This document shows positions 20,487 to 35,400 of a DNA stretch of 64,000 nucleotides, piece by piece. Position 1 is the stretch's first letter; each line of letters begins with the position of its first letter. This stretch comes from Porites lobata. Its lineage: Eukaryota; Cnidaria; Anthozoa; Scleractinia; Poritidae. The notes under the pieces are model-generated. The model was not told the DNA's origin and made no database searches. It saw only the letters and a program-made list of their open reading frames with translations. The position numbers were made by a program, and so were the translations under genes. Where the stretch lies: the NCBI GenBank assembly GCA_942486035.1, contig CALNXK010000029.1, positions 2,048,501 to 2,112,500 of the forward strand. Reading direction: 5' to 3'.

Positions 20487-23400
20487 ATCCTACAAAAACA
20501 TTGATATTAGGAAAGTTCAACAATTTGCTTTTTTACAACACGGTTGTTCTATGATTTTCGTCACAAATTTCAAGCTTCCTCGCCTTGACTTTTCTTATTC
20601 ATAATCAAATTGATTTTTAGCGACATTCTTGAAAGAAAAAACATTTCCAAGACTACAAAAAAAGCAGATATTAGAAAGCTGAAAAATTTGCATTTTTTTC
20701 CCAACAAAGATTATAGTACATGAGTTTCGTCAAAAATTTGAAGTTTCTTCACCTTGAATTTTCTCTTTTAACTTGATCAAAAAGAGTCTTTAGTGACCTT
20801 CATGACACAAAAAAATCCTACTCTAGATTTTAAAAACTTGATATTTCAAAGCTGAAAAATTTTTATTTTCTCAAGGGGTTAGCCCATAAATTTGGTCACC
20901 TTGTTTTTTCTCGCTCAAATTGATCAAATTGAGTGCTTGGCGACATTCAGGTGTTAGTCCATGATCTTAGCCAAAAATCTGAAGATTCATTAACTCAACT
21001 GTTCTTGGCCTTAATTGACGGCAAAAAGTGTTTAGGGCGTTTGTTGATAAAAAAAAATATGACATTTAACTCCTATCACTTTTCTCGGCCAAATACATCA
21101 AAAGGAGTGTTTGGCGACCTTTTTCATGGAAAAATAGCTTTCCTAGAATACAAAAACATTGATATTACCAAGTTGCAAAATTTCCATTTTTTGCAAAGAG
21201 GTTAGTCAATAATTTCGGTCAAACATTTCAAGTTCCCTCACCTAGTTTTTTCTGGTGCAAATTGAGCAAACAGAATGTTTACCGACATTCTTGATACAAA
21301 AAACCTTTCCTAGACTACAAACGTTGCTATTTGAAACCTGTAGACCTGAGACCTTGACTTTTTTCTTTTAAATTGACCAAAAAAGACTACAAAAAGTTGA
21401 TATTTGAAAGCTAAAAAATTTCCATTTTTAAAAAACGGGTTAGTGAAAGCATAATTTTGGTCGAAAATTTGAGATTTCTTTACCTTCACTTTATTTGGCC
21501 AAATTGATAAGTAAGAAAGTTTGCCAATGTTGAAAAATTTGCATTTCTTCACTTTTAAATTGATCAAAAAGACTGTTAACTGACCTTCTTTATACAAAAA
21601 CCTTTACTAGACTACAAAAACGTTCTTTGAAAGTTAAAAAATCTGCGTTTTTGGTAAAGGGGTTAGTCCACAACTTTGGTCAAAAATTTCAACTTTGCTT
21701 ACCTTACCTTTCTGGGTCAAATTGATCAAAAAGTGTTTTCAACGTTTCAAAAACCTTGACTTTAAAAGGATTTTAAATTGAAAAACCAAAAATCCTACAG
21801 AAAAAACTTTACCTTGACTTTTTTCTTTTAAATTGACCAAAAAATACTATAAAACGTTGATATTTGAAAGCTAAAAAATTTCCATTTTGAAAAAACGGGT
21901 CAGTGAATGCATGATTTTGGTCGAAAATTTGACATTTCTTTGCCTTCACTTTTTTTGGCCAAATTCAAAACAAAAGTGTTTGGCAATGTTCTTGATAGAC
22001 AAAGAGCTTTTCTAGACGAAAAGAACATTGATATAAGAAAATTGCAAAATTTGCATTTTTTAAAAAGGGGTTAGTCCATAATTTTGGTCAAACATTCCAA
22101 GTTTCCTTACCTTTCTTTTTTCTGGTTCAAATTGCTCAAAAGGAGAGTTTAACGACAGCCTTGACACAAAAAAACCTTTTGTAGACTACGTTAACGATGA
22201 TATTTAAAAGTTGAAAAATTTGAATTTTTTTGCAAAGAGGTTAGTCCATTATTTTGGTTGAAAATTTGACATTGCTTTACCTTCGATTACTTTTCTCGGC
22301 TAAATTGATCAAAAAAAGTGTTTGGCAATATCCTTGATAGAAAAAGAGCTTTTCTAGGCTATAAAAACGTTGATCTTAGAGAGTTGCAAAAATTGCCATT
22401 TTTTGCAAAGGGGTTAGTCAATAATTTTGGTCAAAAATTTGAAGTTTCCTCACCTTCATAAATGCAAATTTTTTAACTTCTAATTATCATTTTTTTGTAG
22501 GGTAAAAACAGATTTTTAGTATAGAGAATGTCGCTAAACATTCTTTTTGATCAATTTGGACTAGAAAAAACAAGGTTAGGAAACTTCAAAATGAGCATTT
22601 CTAGACTAAAAAAAATTTTATATCAGAAAGTTGCAAAATTTGCATTTTTTACAAAGGGGTTAGTTCATAATTTAGGTCAAAGATTTGAAGTTTCCTCACC
22701 TTGTTTTTTCTAATCCAAATTGATCAAGAAGAATGTTTAGCAACATTCTTGATACTAAAACCAGTTTTTACCCTACAAATAAGTTGATAATTGAAAGTTG
22801 CAAAAGGGTTAGTCCATGATTTTGGTCAAAAATTTAGAATTTTTTCACTTTTACTTTTATTATCCAAATTGGTCAAAAAGACTGTTTGCCAATGTTCTTG
22901 AAAGAAAATAAGCTTCTCTTGACCAAAAAAAAAATTGATATTAGAAAGTTGCAAAATTCGTATTTTTGGTCAAAAATTTGAAGTTTCCTCACCCTGTCTT
23001 TTGTGGTTCAAATTGTTGAAAAAGAATGTTTGGAGACGTTCTTCGCACAAAACACCTTTTCTACACTACAAATAAGTTGATATGTGGAAGTTAAAAAATT
23101 GGCATTTTTTTGCAAAGGGGTTAGTCCATAATTTTGATCAAAAATTTGAAGTTTCTTTACCTTCACTTTTCTTGGCAAAATTTATTTAAAAAAGTGTTTG
23201 GCAATGTTCTTGATAGAAAATGAGCTTTTCTAGACTAAAAAAACATTGATATTAGAAAGTTGCAAAATTTGCATTTTTCACAAAGGGTTTAGTTCATACA
23301 TTTGGTTAAAAATTTGCAATTTAAACACCCTGTTTTTTCTAGTCCAAATTGGTCAAAAAGAATGTTAAGCGACATTCTTTATACTAAAAAGCTTTTTTAC

Positions 23401-26400
23401 CCTACCAATAAGTCAATAATTGTAAGTTGAAAAAATTAACATTTTTTGCAAAAAGTTAGTCCATGATTTTGGTCAAAAATTTGAAGTTTCTTTATCTCAA
23501 ATTTTCTCGGGCAAATTGATGAAAAAGAGTGCTTGGCAATGTTCTTGATACAAAATGAGCTTTTCTGGACTAAAAAAGAAACATTGATATTAGAAAGTTG
23601 CAAAATTTGTTATTTTTACAAAGGGGTTAGTCCGTGATTTTGATCAAAAATTTCAAGTTTCTTTAACTTCACTTTTCTCGACCAAATTGATCAAAAAGAG
23701 TCTTTTCCAATAATCTTGATAGAAAATGAGCCTTTCTAGACTAAAAAATCATTGATATTACAAAGTTGCAATATTTTCATTTTACAAAGGGGTTAGTTCA
23801 TACTTCAGGTCAAAAAATTGAAGTTTCCTAACCTTGTTTTTTCCGGTTCAAATTCTTCAAAAAGCGTGTTTACAGACGTTCTTGACACAAAAAAACATTT
23901 TCTAGACTACAAATAAGTTGATATTTGGAAGTTTAAAAATTTGCATGTTTTGCAAAGGGGTTAGTCCATAATTTTGGTCAAACATTTGAAGTTTCTTTAC
24001 CTTCACTTTTCTCGGCCATATTGATCAAAAAGAGTGTTTGGCAATTTCCCAGACAGAGAAAGAGCTTTTTAGATTTAAAAAAAAAACATTGATATTAAAA
24101 AGCTGCAAAATTTGCATTTTTTACAAAGGGGTTAGTCCGTGATTTTGGTCAAAAATTTGAATTTTCTTTAACTTCACTTTTCTCAGCCAAATTGATCAAA
24201 AAGAGTCTTTTCTAATATTCTTGATAGAAAACGAGCTTTTCTAGACAAAAAATCATTGATATTAGAAAGTCGCAATATTTTCATTTTTTACAAAGGGGTT
24301 AGTTCATACTTCAGGTCCAAAAATTGAAGTTTCCTCACCTTGTTTTTTCTGGTTGAATTAGTTGAAAGAGAGTGTTCAGAAACGTTCTTGACACAACAAA
24401 CCTTTTGTAGTCTACAAATGAGTTTAAAATTGGAAGTTTAAAAATTTGCACTTTTTGCAAAGGGGTTAGTCCATGTTTCTAATGAAAAATTTTAAGTTTC
24501 TTTCATTTCACTTTTCTCGGAGAAATTGCTCAAAAAGAGTGTTTGGCAATGTTCTTAATAGAAAAAGAGCTTTTCTAGACGACAAAAACGTTGATATTAG
24601 AAAGTTGCAAAATTGCCATTTTTTGCCAAGAGGTTAGTCAATAATTTTGGTCACCTTGTTTTTTCTAGTTCAAATTGTTCAAAAAGAATGTTTAGAGATG
24701 ATCTTGACATAAAAAGAACCTTTTCTAGACTACAAATAAATTGATATTTGGAAGTTGAAAAATTAGCGTTTTTTGCAAAGGGGTTAGTCCATGATTTTGA
24801 TCAAAAATTTGAAGTTTCTTTAATTTCACTTTTCTCAGCCAAATTGATCAAAAAGAGTGTTTGGCAATGTTCTTAAAAGAGAAAGAGCTTTTCTAGACTA
24901 CAAAAACGTTGATATTAAAAAGTTGCAAAATCGCCATTTTTTGCCAAAGGGATAGTCAATAATTTTGGTCAAAAATTTGAAGTTTCCTCACCTTGTTTTT
25001 TCTAGTCCAAATTGATCAAAAACGATGTTTAGCGACATTCTTTATACTAAAAACCTGTTTTACCCTACAAATAAGTTCATATTTGGAAGTTGAAAAATTT
25101 GAATTTTTGCAAAGGCGTTAGTCCATGATTTTGGTCAAAAATTTGAAGTTTCTTTACCTTCACTTTTCTCGGCCAATTTCATCATAAAGAGTGTTTGGTA
25201 ATGTTCTTGATAGAAAATAAGCTTTTCCAGACTGAAAAAAAAGTGGTATTAGAAAGTTGCAAAATTTTCATTTTTTACATAAGAGTTCATACTTTGGATC
25301 AAAGATTTGAAGTTTGCTCACCTTGCTTTTTCTGGTTCAAATTGTTCAAAAAGAATGCTCAGAGACGTTTCTGACACAAAAATCCTTTTCCAGCCTACAA
25401 ATAAGTTGATATTTGGAAGTTGAAAAATTTGCATTTTTTGCAAAGGGGTTAGTCCATGACTTTGGTCAAAAATTTGAAGTTTCTTTACCTTCACTTTCCT
25501 CGGCCAAATTGATCAAAAAGAATGTTTGGCAATTTTTTGGATACAAAAAGGGCTTTTCTAGACTAAAAAAAACATTGATATTAGAAAGTTGAAAAATTTT
25601 CATTTTTTAAAAAGGAGTTAGTTCATAATTTTCGTAAAAAAAAATTAAAAAGTTTCCTTACCTTGTTTTTCTAGTCCAAATTGATCAAAAAGAATGTTTA
25701 GCGACATTCTTTATACTAAAAACCTGTTTTTACCCTACAAATAAGTTGATATTTAAAAGCTGAAAAATTTCCATTTTTTTCAAAGGGTTAGTCCATGATT
25801 TTGGTCAGAAATCTGAAGTTTCTTTACCTTGACTTTTTTCTTTTAAATTGACCAAAAAAGACTACAAAAAGTTGATATTTGAACGCTAAAAAATTTCCAT
25901 TTTTGAAAAATGGGTTAGTGAATGCATGATTTTGGCCAAAAATTTGAAGTTTCTTTACCTTCACTTTTCTCGGCCAATTTCATCATAAAGAGTGTTTGGT
26001 AATGTTCTTGATAGAAAATAAGCTTTTCCAGACTGAAAAAAAATTGGTATTAGAAAGTTGCAAAATTTTCATTTTTTACATAAGAGTTCATACTTCGTTT
26101 CTTGGTAAAATTTATCAAAAAAAGTATTTGGCAATGTTCTTGATAGAAAATGAGCTTTTGTAGACTAACAAAACATTGATATTAGAAAGATGCAAAATTT
26201 GCATTTTTCACAAAGGGGTTACTTCATACATTTGGTTAAAAATTTGAAATTTAAACATCCTGTTTTTTCTAGTCCAAATTGGTCAAAAAGAATGTTTAGC
26301 GACATTCTTTATACTAAAAACTTTTTTACCCTACCAATAAGTTAATAATTGGAAGTTGAAAAATTAACGTTTTTTGCAACAAAGGTTAGTCCATGATTTT

Positions 26401-29400
26401 GATCAAAAATTTGAAGTTTCTTTACCTTCAATTTTGAAGGGTAAATTGATCAAAAAGAGTGTTTGGCAATGTTTTTGATACAAAATGAGCTTTTCTGGAC
26501 TAAAACAAACATTGATATTAGAAAGTTGCAAAATTTTCATTTTTTACAAAAAGGTTAGTTCATAATTTTGGTCTAAAATTTGAAGTTTCCTCACCTTGTT
26601 AATTGATCAAAACGAATGTTCAGCGACATTCTTTATACTAAAAACTTGTTTTTACCATACAAATAAGTGTTTATTTGGAAGTTGAAAAATTTGCTTTTTT
26701 TGCAAAGGGAAGTTGAAAAATTACCATTTTTTGAGAAAAGATAAGTCCATGATTTCGGTCAAAAACTTGAAGTTTCTTTACCTTCAATTTTGAAGGGTAA
26801 ATTGATCAAAAAGAGTGTTTGGCAATGTTCTTGATAGAAAATGAGCTTTTCTAGACTGAAAAATCTTTGACATTACATAGTTGCAAAATTTTCATTTTTT
26901 ACAAAGGGTTTAGCTCATACTTTTGGTCAAAAATTTGATGTTTCCTCACCTTGCTTTTTCTGGTTCAAAATGTTCAAAAAGAATGTTTATAGATGTTCAT
27001 GACACAAGAAACGTTTTCTAGACTACAAAAAAGTTGATATTTGGAAGTTAAAACATTTGTATTTTTTCAAAAGGGGTTAGTCCATGATTTTGATCAAAAA
27101 TTTGCAGTTTCTTTACCTTTACTTTTCTCGGCCAAATTGATCAAAAAGCGTCTTTGGCAATATTCTTAATAGAAAATGAGGTTTTTAGATCAATAAGACC
27201 TTGATATTAAAAAGTTGCAAAATTTGCATTTTTTACAAAGGGGTTAGTTCATGATTTTGGTGAAACATTTGAAGCTCCTTTACCTTCACCTTTCTCGGCC
27301 ATATTGATCGAAAAGAGTGTTTGGCAATGTCCTTGATAGAAAAAGTGCTTTTTAGATCAATAAAACATTGATATAAAAACGTGCAAAATTTCCATTTTTT
27401 ACAAAGGGGATAGTTCATACATTTGGTCAAAAATTTAAAGTTTCTTCAACTTCTTTCCTCGGGTTTAAATTGTTCAAAAATAACGTTTAATGACGTTCTT
27501 GATACAAAAAACCCTTTCTAGACTTCACATAAGTTGATAATTGGAAGTTGAAAAATTTGCTTTTTTTGCAAAGGGGTTAGTCGATGATTTTGATCAAAAA
27601 TTTGAAGTTTCTTTACCTTCACTTTTCTCGGCCATATTGATCAAATAGAGTGTTTGGCAATGTCCTTGATAGAAAAAGAGCTTTTTAGATCAATAAAACG
27701 TTGATATTAAAAGTTGCAAAATTTTTATTTTTACAAAGGGGATAGTTCATACTTTTGGTCAAAAATTGAAGTTTCCTCGCCTCGTTTTTTCTGGTTCAAA
27801 TTGTTGAAAGAGAGTGTTCAGAAACGTTCTTGACACAAAAAACCTTTTTCTAGTCTACAAATAAGTTGATATTCGGAAGTTGAAAAATTTGCACTTTTTG
27901 CAAAGGGGTTAGTCCATGATATTAATCAAAAATTTGAAGTTTCTTTATTTCACTTTTCTCTGGCAAATTGATCAAAAAGAGCGTTTGGCAATGTTCTTAA
28001 TAGAAAAAGAGCTTTTCTCGACTACAAAAACGTTGATATTAGAAAGTTGCAAAGTTGCTATTTTTGCCAAAAGGGTTAGTCAGTAATTTTGGTCAAAAAT
28101 TTTAAGTTTCCTCACCTTGTTTTTTCAGTCCAAATTGATCAAAAAGAATGTTTCGCGACATTCTCTATAATAAAAACCTGTTTTTACCCTACAAATAAGC
28201 TCACAATTAAAAGTTGAAAAGTTTGCATTTTTTGGAAAGGGGTTACTCCATGATTTTGGTCAAAACTTTGAAGTTTCTTTACGTTCACTTTTCTCGGCCA
28301 AATTGATGAAAAAGAATGTTTGGCAATGTTCTTAATAGAAAATGAGCTTTTCTAGACTGATTAAAAACATTGATATTAGAAAGTTGCAAAATTTACATTT
28401 TTGACAAAGGGGTTAGTTCATACGTTTGGTCAAAAATTTGAAGTTTCCTCACGTTGTTTTTTCTAATCCAAATTGTTAAAGTTGACAATTAGAAGTTAAA
28501 AAATTTGCATGTTTTGGAAAGGGGTTAGTTCATGATTTTGGTCAAAACTTTTAAGTTTCTTTACCTTCACTTTTCTCGGCCAAATTGATCAAAAAGAATC
28601 TTTGGCAATCTTCTTGATAGAAAATAAGCTTTTCTAGACTAAAAAAGTTGCAAAATTTTCATTTTTTACAAAAAAGTGAGTTCATAATTTTGGTCAAAAA
28701 TTTGAAGATTCCTCACCTTTTGTTTTCTGGTTCAAATTGTTTAAAAAGAATGCTTAGAGACGTTCTTGACAAAAAAAACCTTTTCTACACTACAAATAAG
28801 TTGATATTTGGAAGTTGAAAAATTGGCAATTTTTGCAAAGGGGTTAGTCCATAATTTTGGTCAAAAATTTTAAGTTTCTTTGCTTTCAATTTTGAAGGGC
28901 TAATTGATCAAAAAGAGTGTTTGGCGATGTTCTTGATACAAAATGAGCTTTACTGGACTAAAAAAAAACACTGATATTACAAAGTTGCAAAATTTTAATT
29001 TTTTACAAAAGGGTTAGTTCATAATTTTGGTCAAAAATTTGAAGTTTCTTCACCTTGTTAATTGATCAAAACGAATTTTCAGCGACATTCTTCATATTAA
29101 AAGCCTGTTTTTACCCTGCAAATAAGTGTTTATTTGGAAGTTGAAAAATTTGCTTTTTTGCAAAGGGGTTAGTTCATGATTTTGGTCAAAAATTTGAAGA
29201 TTCTATTCCTTTACTTTTCTGGGCCAGATTGATCAAAAAGACTGTTTTACAATGTTCTTGATAGAAAATGAGCTTTACTAGACTGAAAAAACTTTGACAT
29301 TACAAAGTTGCAAAATTTCCATTTTTCCAATGGGCTTAGTTCATACTTTTGGTCAAAATTTGATATTTCGTAACTTTGTTTCTTCTGGTTCAAATTGTTC

Positions 29401-32400
29401 AAAAAGAATGTTTATAGACGTTCATGACACAAAACACCTTTTCTAGACCGCAAATAAGTTAATTTTCTAGACTACAAAAACGTTGATATTAGAAAGTTGC
29501 ATAATTGCCATTTTTTGCCAAGAGGTTAGTCAATAATTTTGGTCACAAATTTGAAGTTTTCTCATCTCATAGTCCAAATAGATCAAAAACAATATTTAGC
29601 GACATTCTTTATACTAAAAACCTGTTTTTACCCTTCAAATAGGCTGACAATTAGCTGTTGAAAAATTTGCATTTTTTGGAAAGGGGTTACTCCATGATTT
29701 TGGTCAAAACTTTCGAGTTTCTTTACCTTCACTTTTCTCGGCCAAATAGATGAAAAATAATGTTTTGCAATATTCTTGATAGAAAATGAGCTTTTCTAGA
29801 CTGAAAAAACATCGATATTAGAAAGTTCCAAAATTTGCATTTTATACACAGGGGTTAGTTCATACATTTGGTCAAAAATTTGAAGTTTCCTCACATTGTT
29901 TTGTCTTGTCCAAATTGATCAAGTTGACAATAAGAAGTTAAAAAATTTGCAATTTTTCGAAAGGTGTTAGTCCTTGATTTTGGTCAAAACTTTGAAGTTT
30001 CTTTACCTTCACTTTTCTCGGCCAAATTGATCAATGAATCTATGGCAGTGTTGTCGATAGAAAATGAGCTTTTCTAGACGAAAAAAACATTGAGATTAGA
30101 AAGTGGCAAAATTTGCATTTTTTACAAAGGGGTTAGTTCATACTTTTGGTCAAAAATTTGATGTTTCCTCACCTTGTTTTTTCTGGTTCAAATTGTTAAA
30201 AAAGAAGGTTTAGAGACGTTTTTGACACAAAAAACCTTTTGTACACTACAAATAAGTTGATAATTGGAAGTTGAGAAATTTGCATTTTTATGCAAAGGGG
30301 TGAGCTCATACATTTAGTCAAAAATTTGAAGTTTCCTCACGTTGTTTTTTCTAGTCCAAATTGTTAAAAAAGAATGTTTAGCGACATTCTTTTTACTAAA
30401 AACTTGTTTTTACCCTACAAATAAGTTGATCGTTAGAAGTTTAAAATTAGCATTTTTTGAAAAGGGGTTAGTCCTTAATTTTGGTCTAAAATTTGAAGTT
30501 TATTTACCTTCACTTTTCTCGGTCAAATTGATGAAAAAGAATGTTCGGCAATGTTCTTCATAGAAAACGAGCTTTTCTAGACTGAAAAAACGTTAATAAT
30601 AAAAAGTTGCAAAATTTCCATTTTTTAAAGAGTTAGTTCATACATTTCGTCAATAATTTAAAGTTTCCTTACCTTGTTTCTTCTGGTTTAAATTGTTAAA
30701 AATAATGTTTAATGACGTTCTTGACACACAAAACCTTTCCTAGACTACAAATAAGTTGATATTTGGAAGTTGAAATTTTGCATTTTTGGTCAAAAATTTT
30801 AAGTTTGTTTACCTTCACTTTTCTCAGCGAAATCGATCAAAAAGAGTGTTTGGCAATGTTCTTCATAAAAAATGAGCATTCCTAGACTAAAAAAAACATT
30901 GATATCAGAAAGTTCCAAAATTTGCATTTTTTACCAAGGGGTTATTTCATACATTTGGTTAAAAATTTGAATTTTTCTTACCTTGTTTTTTGTGGTTCAA
31001 ATTGTTCAAAAAGAATTTTCTTGACACAAAAAACCTTTTCTACACTGCAAATAAGTTGATATTTGGAAGTTGAAAAATTTGCACTTTTTGCAAAGGGATT
31101 AGTCCATGATTTTAATAAAAAATCTGAAGTTTTTTTAATTTCACTTTTCTCGGCCAAATTGCTCAAAAAGAGTGTTTGGTAATGTTCTTAATAGAAAAAG
31201 GGCTTTTCTAGACTACAAAAACGTTGATTTTAGAAGGTTGCAAAATTGCCATTTTTTGCCATCAGGGTAAGTCAATAATTTTGGTCAAAAATTTGAACTT
31301 TCCTCATCTTGTTTCTTCTACTTCAAACTGATCAAAAACAATGTTTAGCGACATTTTTTGGACTAAAAACCTGTTTTTACCCTTCAAATAAGCTGACATT
31401 TAGATGTTAAAAAAATTTGCATTTTTTGGAAAGGGGTTACTCCATGATTATGGTCAAAACTTTGAACTTTCTTTACTTTCACTTTTCACGGCCTAATTGA
31501 TAAAAAAAGAATTTTTGGCAATGTTCGTGATAGAAAATGAGCTTTTCTAGACTGAAAAAACATTAATATTAGAAAGTTCCAAAATTTGCATTTTTTACAA
31601 AGGGGTTAGTTCATACATTTGGTCAAAAATTTGAAGCTTCCTCACATTGTTTTTTCTAGTGCAAATTGATCAAGTTGACAATTAGAAGTTGAAAAATTTG
31701 CATTTTTTTGATAGGTGTTTGTCATTGATTTCGGTCAAAACTTTTGAGTTTCTTTACCTTCACTTTTCTCGGCTAAATTGATCAGAAATAATCTTTGGCA
31801 ATGTTCTTGATAGAAAATGAACTTTTCTAGACTGAACAAAGATTGATATTAGAAAGTGGTAAAATTTGCATTTTTTACAAAGGGGTTAGTTCATACTTTT
31901 AGTCAAAAATTTGATGTTTTCTCACCTTGTTTTTTCTCCTTTAAATTGTTAAAAAGAAGGTTTAGAGACGTTCTTGACACAAAAAACCTTTTCTACACTA
32001 CAAATAAGTTGATAATTGAAGTTGAAAAATTTGCCTTTTTTGCAAAGGGGTTAGTCCATGATTTTGGTCAAACATTTGAAGTTTCCTTACCTTCACTTTT
32101 CTCGGCCATATTGATCAAAAAGAGTTTTTGGCAATGTTCTTGATAGAAAATGACCTTTCTAGACCAAAAAACATTGATATTGAAAAGTTGCACAATTTGC
32201 ATTTTTTACAAAGTGGTTAGTCCGTGATTTTGGTCAAAAATTTAAAGTTTTTTTACTTCACTTTTCTCGGCCAAATTGATCAAAAAGGGTCTTTTCCAAT
32301 ATTCTTGATAGAAAATGAGCTTTTCTAGTCTAAAAAAAAATTGTCATTAAAAAGTTGCAAAATTTGCATTTTTTACAAAGAGGCTAGTTCATTCTTCAGG

Positions 32401-35400
32401 TCAAAAAGTTAAAGTTTCCTAACCTTGTTTTTTCTGGTTCAAATTGTTAAAAAAGAGTGTTTAGAAACGTTCTTGACACAAGAACCTTTTCTAGACTACA
32501 AATTAGTTGATATTTGGAAGTTGAAAAATTTGCTTTTGTTGCAAAGGGGATAGTTCATGATTTTCATCAAAGAATTAAAGTTTCTTTACCTTCACTTTTC
32601 TCGGCCAAATTCATCAAAAAGAGTGTTTGGCAATGTTCTTGATACAAAATGAGCTTTTCTAGACTAAAAAACACTGACATTAGAAAGTTGCAAAGTTTGC
32701 ATTTTACAAAGTGGTTAATTCACACTTTTGGTTAAAAATTTGAGGTTTCCTCACCTTGTTTTTTTGGTTCAAAGAGTGTTAAGAGACGTTCTTGACACAA
32801 AAAACCCTTCGTAGAGTAGAGTTTCACTTTTTACAAAGGGGTTAGTTCATACTTTTGGTCAAAAAATTGGAGTTTCCTCACCTCGGTTTTTCGGGTTAAA
32901 ATAGTTCAAAAAGACTGTTTAGAGACGTTCCCAAAAAAAAGTTTTCTAGACTACAAATAAGTTGATATTTGGAACTTGGAGTTGTCCATGATTTTGATAA
33001 CAAATTTGTAGTTTCTTTACCTTCACTTTTCTCGGTCAAATTCATCAAAAAGAGTCTTTGGCAATGTTCTTGATAGAAAATGAGCTCTTCGACAAAAACA
33101 ACATTGATATTAGTTGCAAAATTTGTATTTTTTCCAAAGGGGTTAGTCCATGAATTTGGTATTTTAGTTTTCTAGACTACAAATAAGTTGATATTTGGAA
33201 CTTGGAAAATTTGCATTTTTTGTAAAGGGGTTAGTCCATGATTTTGTTTAAACATTTGAAGTTTCTTTACGTTCACTTTTCTCGGCCAAATTGATGAAAA
33301 AGAGTGTTTGGCAATGTTCATGATAGAAAATGAGCTTTTTAGACCAAAACAACATTGATATTAGAAAGTTGCAAAATTTGCATTTTTTACAAAGTTGCAA
33401 ATTTGCATTTTTTACAAAGGGGTTAGTTCATACTTTTGGTCAAAAATTTAAAGTATCCTCACCTTGTTTTTCTAATTGAAATTGTTCAAAAAGAGTATTT
33501 AGAGACGTCCTTGACACAAAAAACTTTTCCTAAACTACAAAAAAGGTGATTGTTGATTATTGTTTGCAAAGGGTTAGTCCATGATTTCGGTCAAAGTTTC
33601 TTGACCATCACTTTTCTGGGCCAAATTGATCAAAAAGAGTGTTTGCCAATGTTTTTGATAGAAAATTACCTTTTCTAGACTAAAAAATATTCATTTTAGA
33701 AACTTGCAAAATTTGCATTTTTACAAAGGGGTTAGGTTGTAATTTTGGTCAAAAATTTGAAGTTTTCTCTCCTTGTTTTTTCTGGTTCAAATTGATCAAA
33801 AAGAGTGTTTAGAGACGTTCTCGAGACTGACAAAATTTCGTAGACTACAAATAACTTGATATTTGGAAGTTGAAAATATTGCTTTTTTTGCAAAGCGGTT
33901 AGTCCATGCTTTCGGTCAAAAATTTGAAGTTTCTTGACCTTGAATTTTCTAGGCAAAATTGATCAAAAAGAGTGTTTGCCAATGTTTTTGATAGAAAATA
34001 ACTTTTTCTAGACTGAAAAACATTGGTTTTAGAAACATGCAAAATTTGCATTTTTACAAAGGGGTTAGTTTTTGATTTTGGTCAAAAATTTTTGACCAGT
34101 TTTTTTACCTTCACTCTTCTCGACCAAATTGATCAAAAAGAATGTTTAGCGACATTCTTTATACCAAAAAAAAACTTGTTTTTACGCTACAAATAAGTTA
34201 ATAATTGGAAGTTGAAAAATTTCCATTTTTTGCAAAGGGGTTAGTCCATCATTTTGGTCAAAAATTTGAAGTTTCTTGCCCTTCACTTTTCTCGGCCAAA
34301 TTGATCAAAAAGAATGCTTGGCAATGTTCTTGATAGAAAATTGCCTTTTCTACCCTCAAAAAAACATTGATATTAGAAGGTTGCAAAGTTTGCATTTTTA
34401 CAAAGTGGTTAATTCACACTTTTGGTTAAAAATTTGAGGTTTCCTCACCTTGCTTTTTTGGTTCAAAGAGTGTTAAGAGACGTTCTTGACACAAAAAACC
34501 CTTCGTAGACTACAAATAAGTTGATATTTGGAACTTGGAAAGTTTGCATTTTTTGCAAATGGGTTAGCCCATGATTTTGTTCAAACATTTGAAGTTTCTT
34601 TACCTTCACCTTTCTCGGCCAAATTGATCAAAAAGAGTGTTTGGCAATGTTCTTGATAGAAAATAACCTTTTCTAGAGTACAAAACATTGATTTTAGAAA
34701 CTTGCGAAATTTGCATTTTCACAAAGGGGTTAGTTTATGATTTTGGTCAAAAATTTAAAGTTCCTTTACATTCACCTTGCATTTTTTACTAAGGGGTTAA
34801 TTCACAATTTTGGTCAAAAAGTTAAGGTAAACTACAAATAATAGTATACTAGACTACAAGTAAGTTGATATTTAGAAGTTTAAAAATTTGCATTTTTTGC
34901 AAAGGTGTTAGTCCATGATTTTGGTCAAACATTTGAAGTTTCTTTACCTTCACTTTTCTCGGCCAAATTGATCAAAAAAAGTGTTTGGCAATGTTCTTGA
35001 TAGAAAATGAGCTTTTCAGACGAAAACAACATTGATATTAGAAGGTTGCAAAATTTGCATTTTTTACAGAGGGGTTAGTTCATACTTTTGGTCAAAACTT
35101 TGAAGTTTCCTCAGCTTGTTTTTTCTCGTCTTAATTGATCAAAAAGAATGTTTAGCGACATTTTTTATACTAAAAAGCTGTTTTTACCCTACAAATAAGT
35201 TGATAATTGAAAGTTGCAAAATTTGCATTTTTTGCAAAGGGGTTAGTACATGGTTTTGGTCAAAAATTTCAAGTTTTTTTACCTTCCTTTTTCTCGGTCA
35301 AATTGATCAAAAAGAGTGTTTGGTGATGTTCTTGATAGAACATGACCTTTTCTAGAGTAAAAAACATTGATATTACAAAGTTGCAAAATTTGCATTTTTA

